This document shows positions 57,145 through 57,870 of a stretch of DNA of 57,870 bases, piece after piece; within the stretch, counting starts at the first letter, position 1, and every line of letters starts with the position of its first letter. This DNA is from Allomyces arbusculus. Lineage: Eukaryota; Blastocladiomycota; Blastocladiomycetes; Blastocladiales; Blastocladiaceae. The stretch lies in the NCBI GenBank assembly GCA_027604705.1, contig JADHYV010000098.1, positions 1 to 57,870 of the forward strand, written 5' to 3'. The translations under genes and the position numbers were made by a program. The notes below the pieces were generated by a model. It saw only the letters and a program-made list of their open reading frames with translations. It did no database searches and was not told the origin of the DNA.

Positions 57145-57870
57145 ATGACCAACGAACCCCAGCAACATGGCGGCGACGAATGTGATGTGCAAGAAGGTGC
57201 CCGAAACGGTGGCGACACGTTTTCATCATCCTCTGTCGCTTACGCGACTCCAGCACCGGCCGAGTACGAATCTGCGACGGCAGTCACGTCGCAAACAGTC
57301 GGCCCGCCGTATTTGAGATTGGCGAGCAGCAGCGTCGCCAGTGCCCGTTTGACAGTGCCCAACGTTGACGATACGGGCAGAGCGTGCTCGCGCGAAAACC
57401 CGGCGGGTGTCAAACCAACGGCCGCCAACGCGACTGGATCCGTGCGGGCATCGATGGCACGTTCAAGCGCGCTTGTCGGATCTGCGGCAGCGAGAAACGC
57501 GCGGAACAAGCAGAACTTGCAGCATGTTCTCTCCATCAATCGGATCGAAGATGCAGTCTTTGGGCTTGCGTACGTGGTTGCTCTCACTGGTAATTTACTC
57601 TGCTGGTTGCTTGGACTGCCTGCATCAAATATAGCTACGTTGTAGTGCGCGAAAATGAGCTCCCGGCCGCAGTCAACTGGATTTTGAAGGTAAAGAGAGC
57701 ATGTCAAGCGATGGGCAAAATAGTGGGTGGAGAGCCACGGCGAGTTACTGACTATCGCGGTCCCTTCTCAGTTTGTCGAGGATTTCCAACTCTTGTCGTT
57801 TGCCCTGTCGCACCGCCTGCATCCGGACGCGCCAGACTTGGTCTACGTGATCGTCGAGCCGATCCGGCTG
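57145..57870 (+). CDS. Unidentified gene, 5' part (runs off the window)
   Basis: Three exons are visible: 57145-57569, 57635-57689 and 57772 to the window end, joined in phase (introns GTACGT...ATATAG and GTAAAG...TCTCAG). The first ~120 residues are Ser/Thr/Ala-rich and look disordered. They are followed by ARNKQNLQHVLSINRIEDAV. The joins give FGLAYVVVRENELPAAVNWI, then LKFVEDFQLLSFALSHRLHP and DAPDLVYVIVEPIRL. The FQLLSF stretch recalls the start of large zoosporic-fungal membrane proteins of the Tiny-macrocysts (TmcB)-like kind, which have many helices and PAS domains, but that is a guess from one short motif. The 3' end lies beyond 57870. Confidence 0.55.

Overview
The window reads as a gene-dense nuclear contig of a GC-rich, early-diverging fungus. 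Introns are short (about 60-107 nt) and most begin GTACG or GTGCG. Class C-type seven-helix receptors are absent from Dikarya but known from zoosporic lineages. Together with the GC content and gene types this points to Blastocladiomycota (Catenaria/Allomyces-like) or a close relative. That placement is inference; no rRNA or other marker lies here. Gene models come from joining exons by splice consensus, reading-frame phase and agreement between paralogues.

Left third (1-22 kb): a decayed Ubp1/USP30-type deubiquitinase; a four-exon P-loop NTPase with a PD-(D/E)xK-like C-terminal part, resembling Crinkler-type proteins; two degenerate reading frames; a three-exon gene that joins the N-terminal beta-propeller of splicing factor SF3B3/RSE1 to a Rho guanine-nucleotide exchange (DH-PH) module; GPN2 and BLOC1S1 as a divergent pair; a degenerate ankyrin-like frame; and a secreted/membrane redox protein with three DOMON domains and a cytochrome b561 core.

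Right two thirds (22.9-56.4 kb) hold a receptor cluster. Two minus-strand genes carry a periplasmic-binding-protein type I (ANF-receptor-like) ectodomain. Four plus-strand genes carry an OpuAC-like (glycine betaine/choline-binding, type II) ectodomain. All six continue into a class C (GABA-B-like) seven-helix domain and end in a cytoplasmic PH domain. The four OpuAC-type genes have the same eight-exon structure, including a 12-nt microexon, and show patchwork near-identity that indicates gene conversion. A DHX29/DHX57-type RNA helicase lies just upstream of the array. A broken piece of a related helicase 3' end lies between receptors 1 and 2, probably a scar of the duplication. An F-box/LRR-like gene sits between receptors 3 and 4. 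The window ends inside an unidentified gene.

How they may work together: the receptors look like sensors for small nutrients or osmolytes (amino-acid-like ligands for the ANF type, quaternary amines for the OpuAC type) that couple to membrane phosphoinositides through their own PH domains. The other genes are ordinary housekeeping neighbours with no evident link to the receptors.
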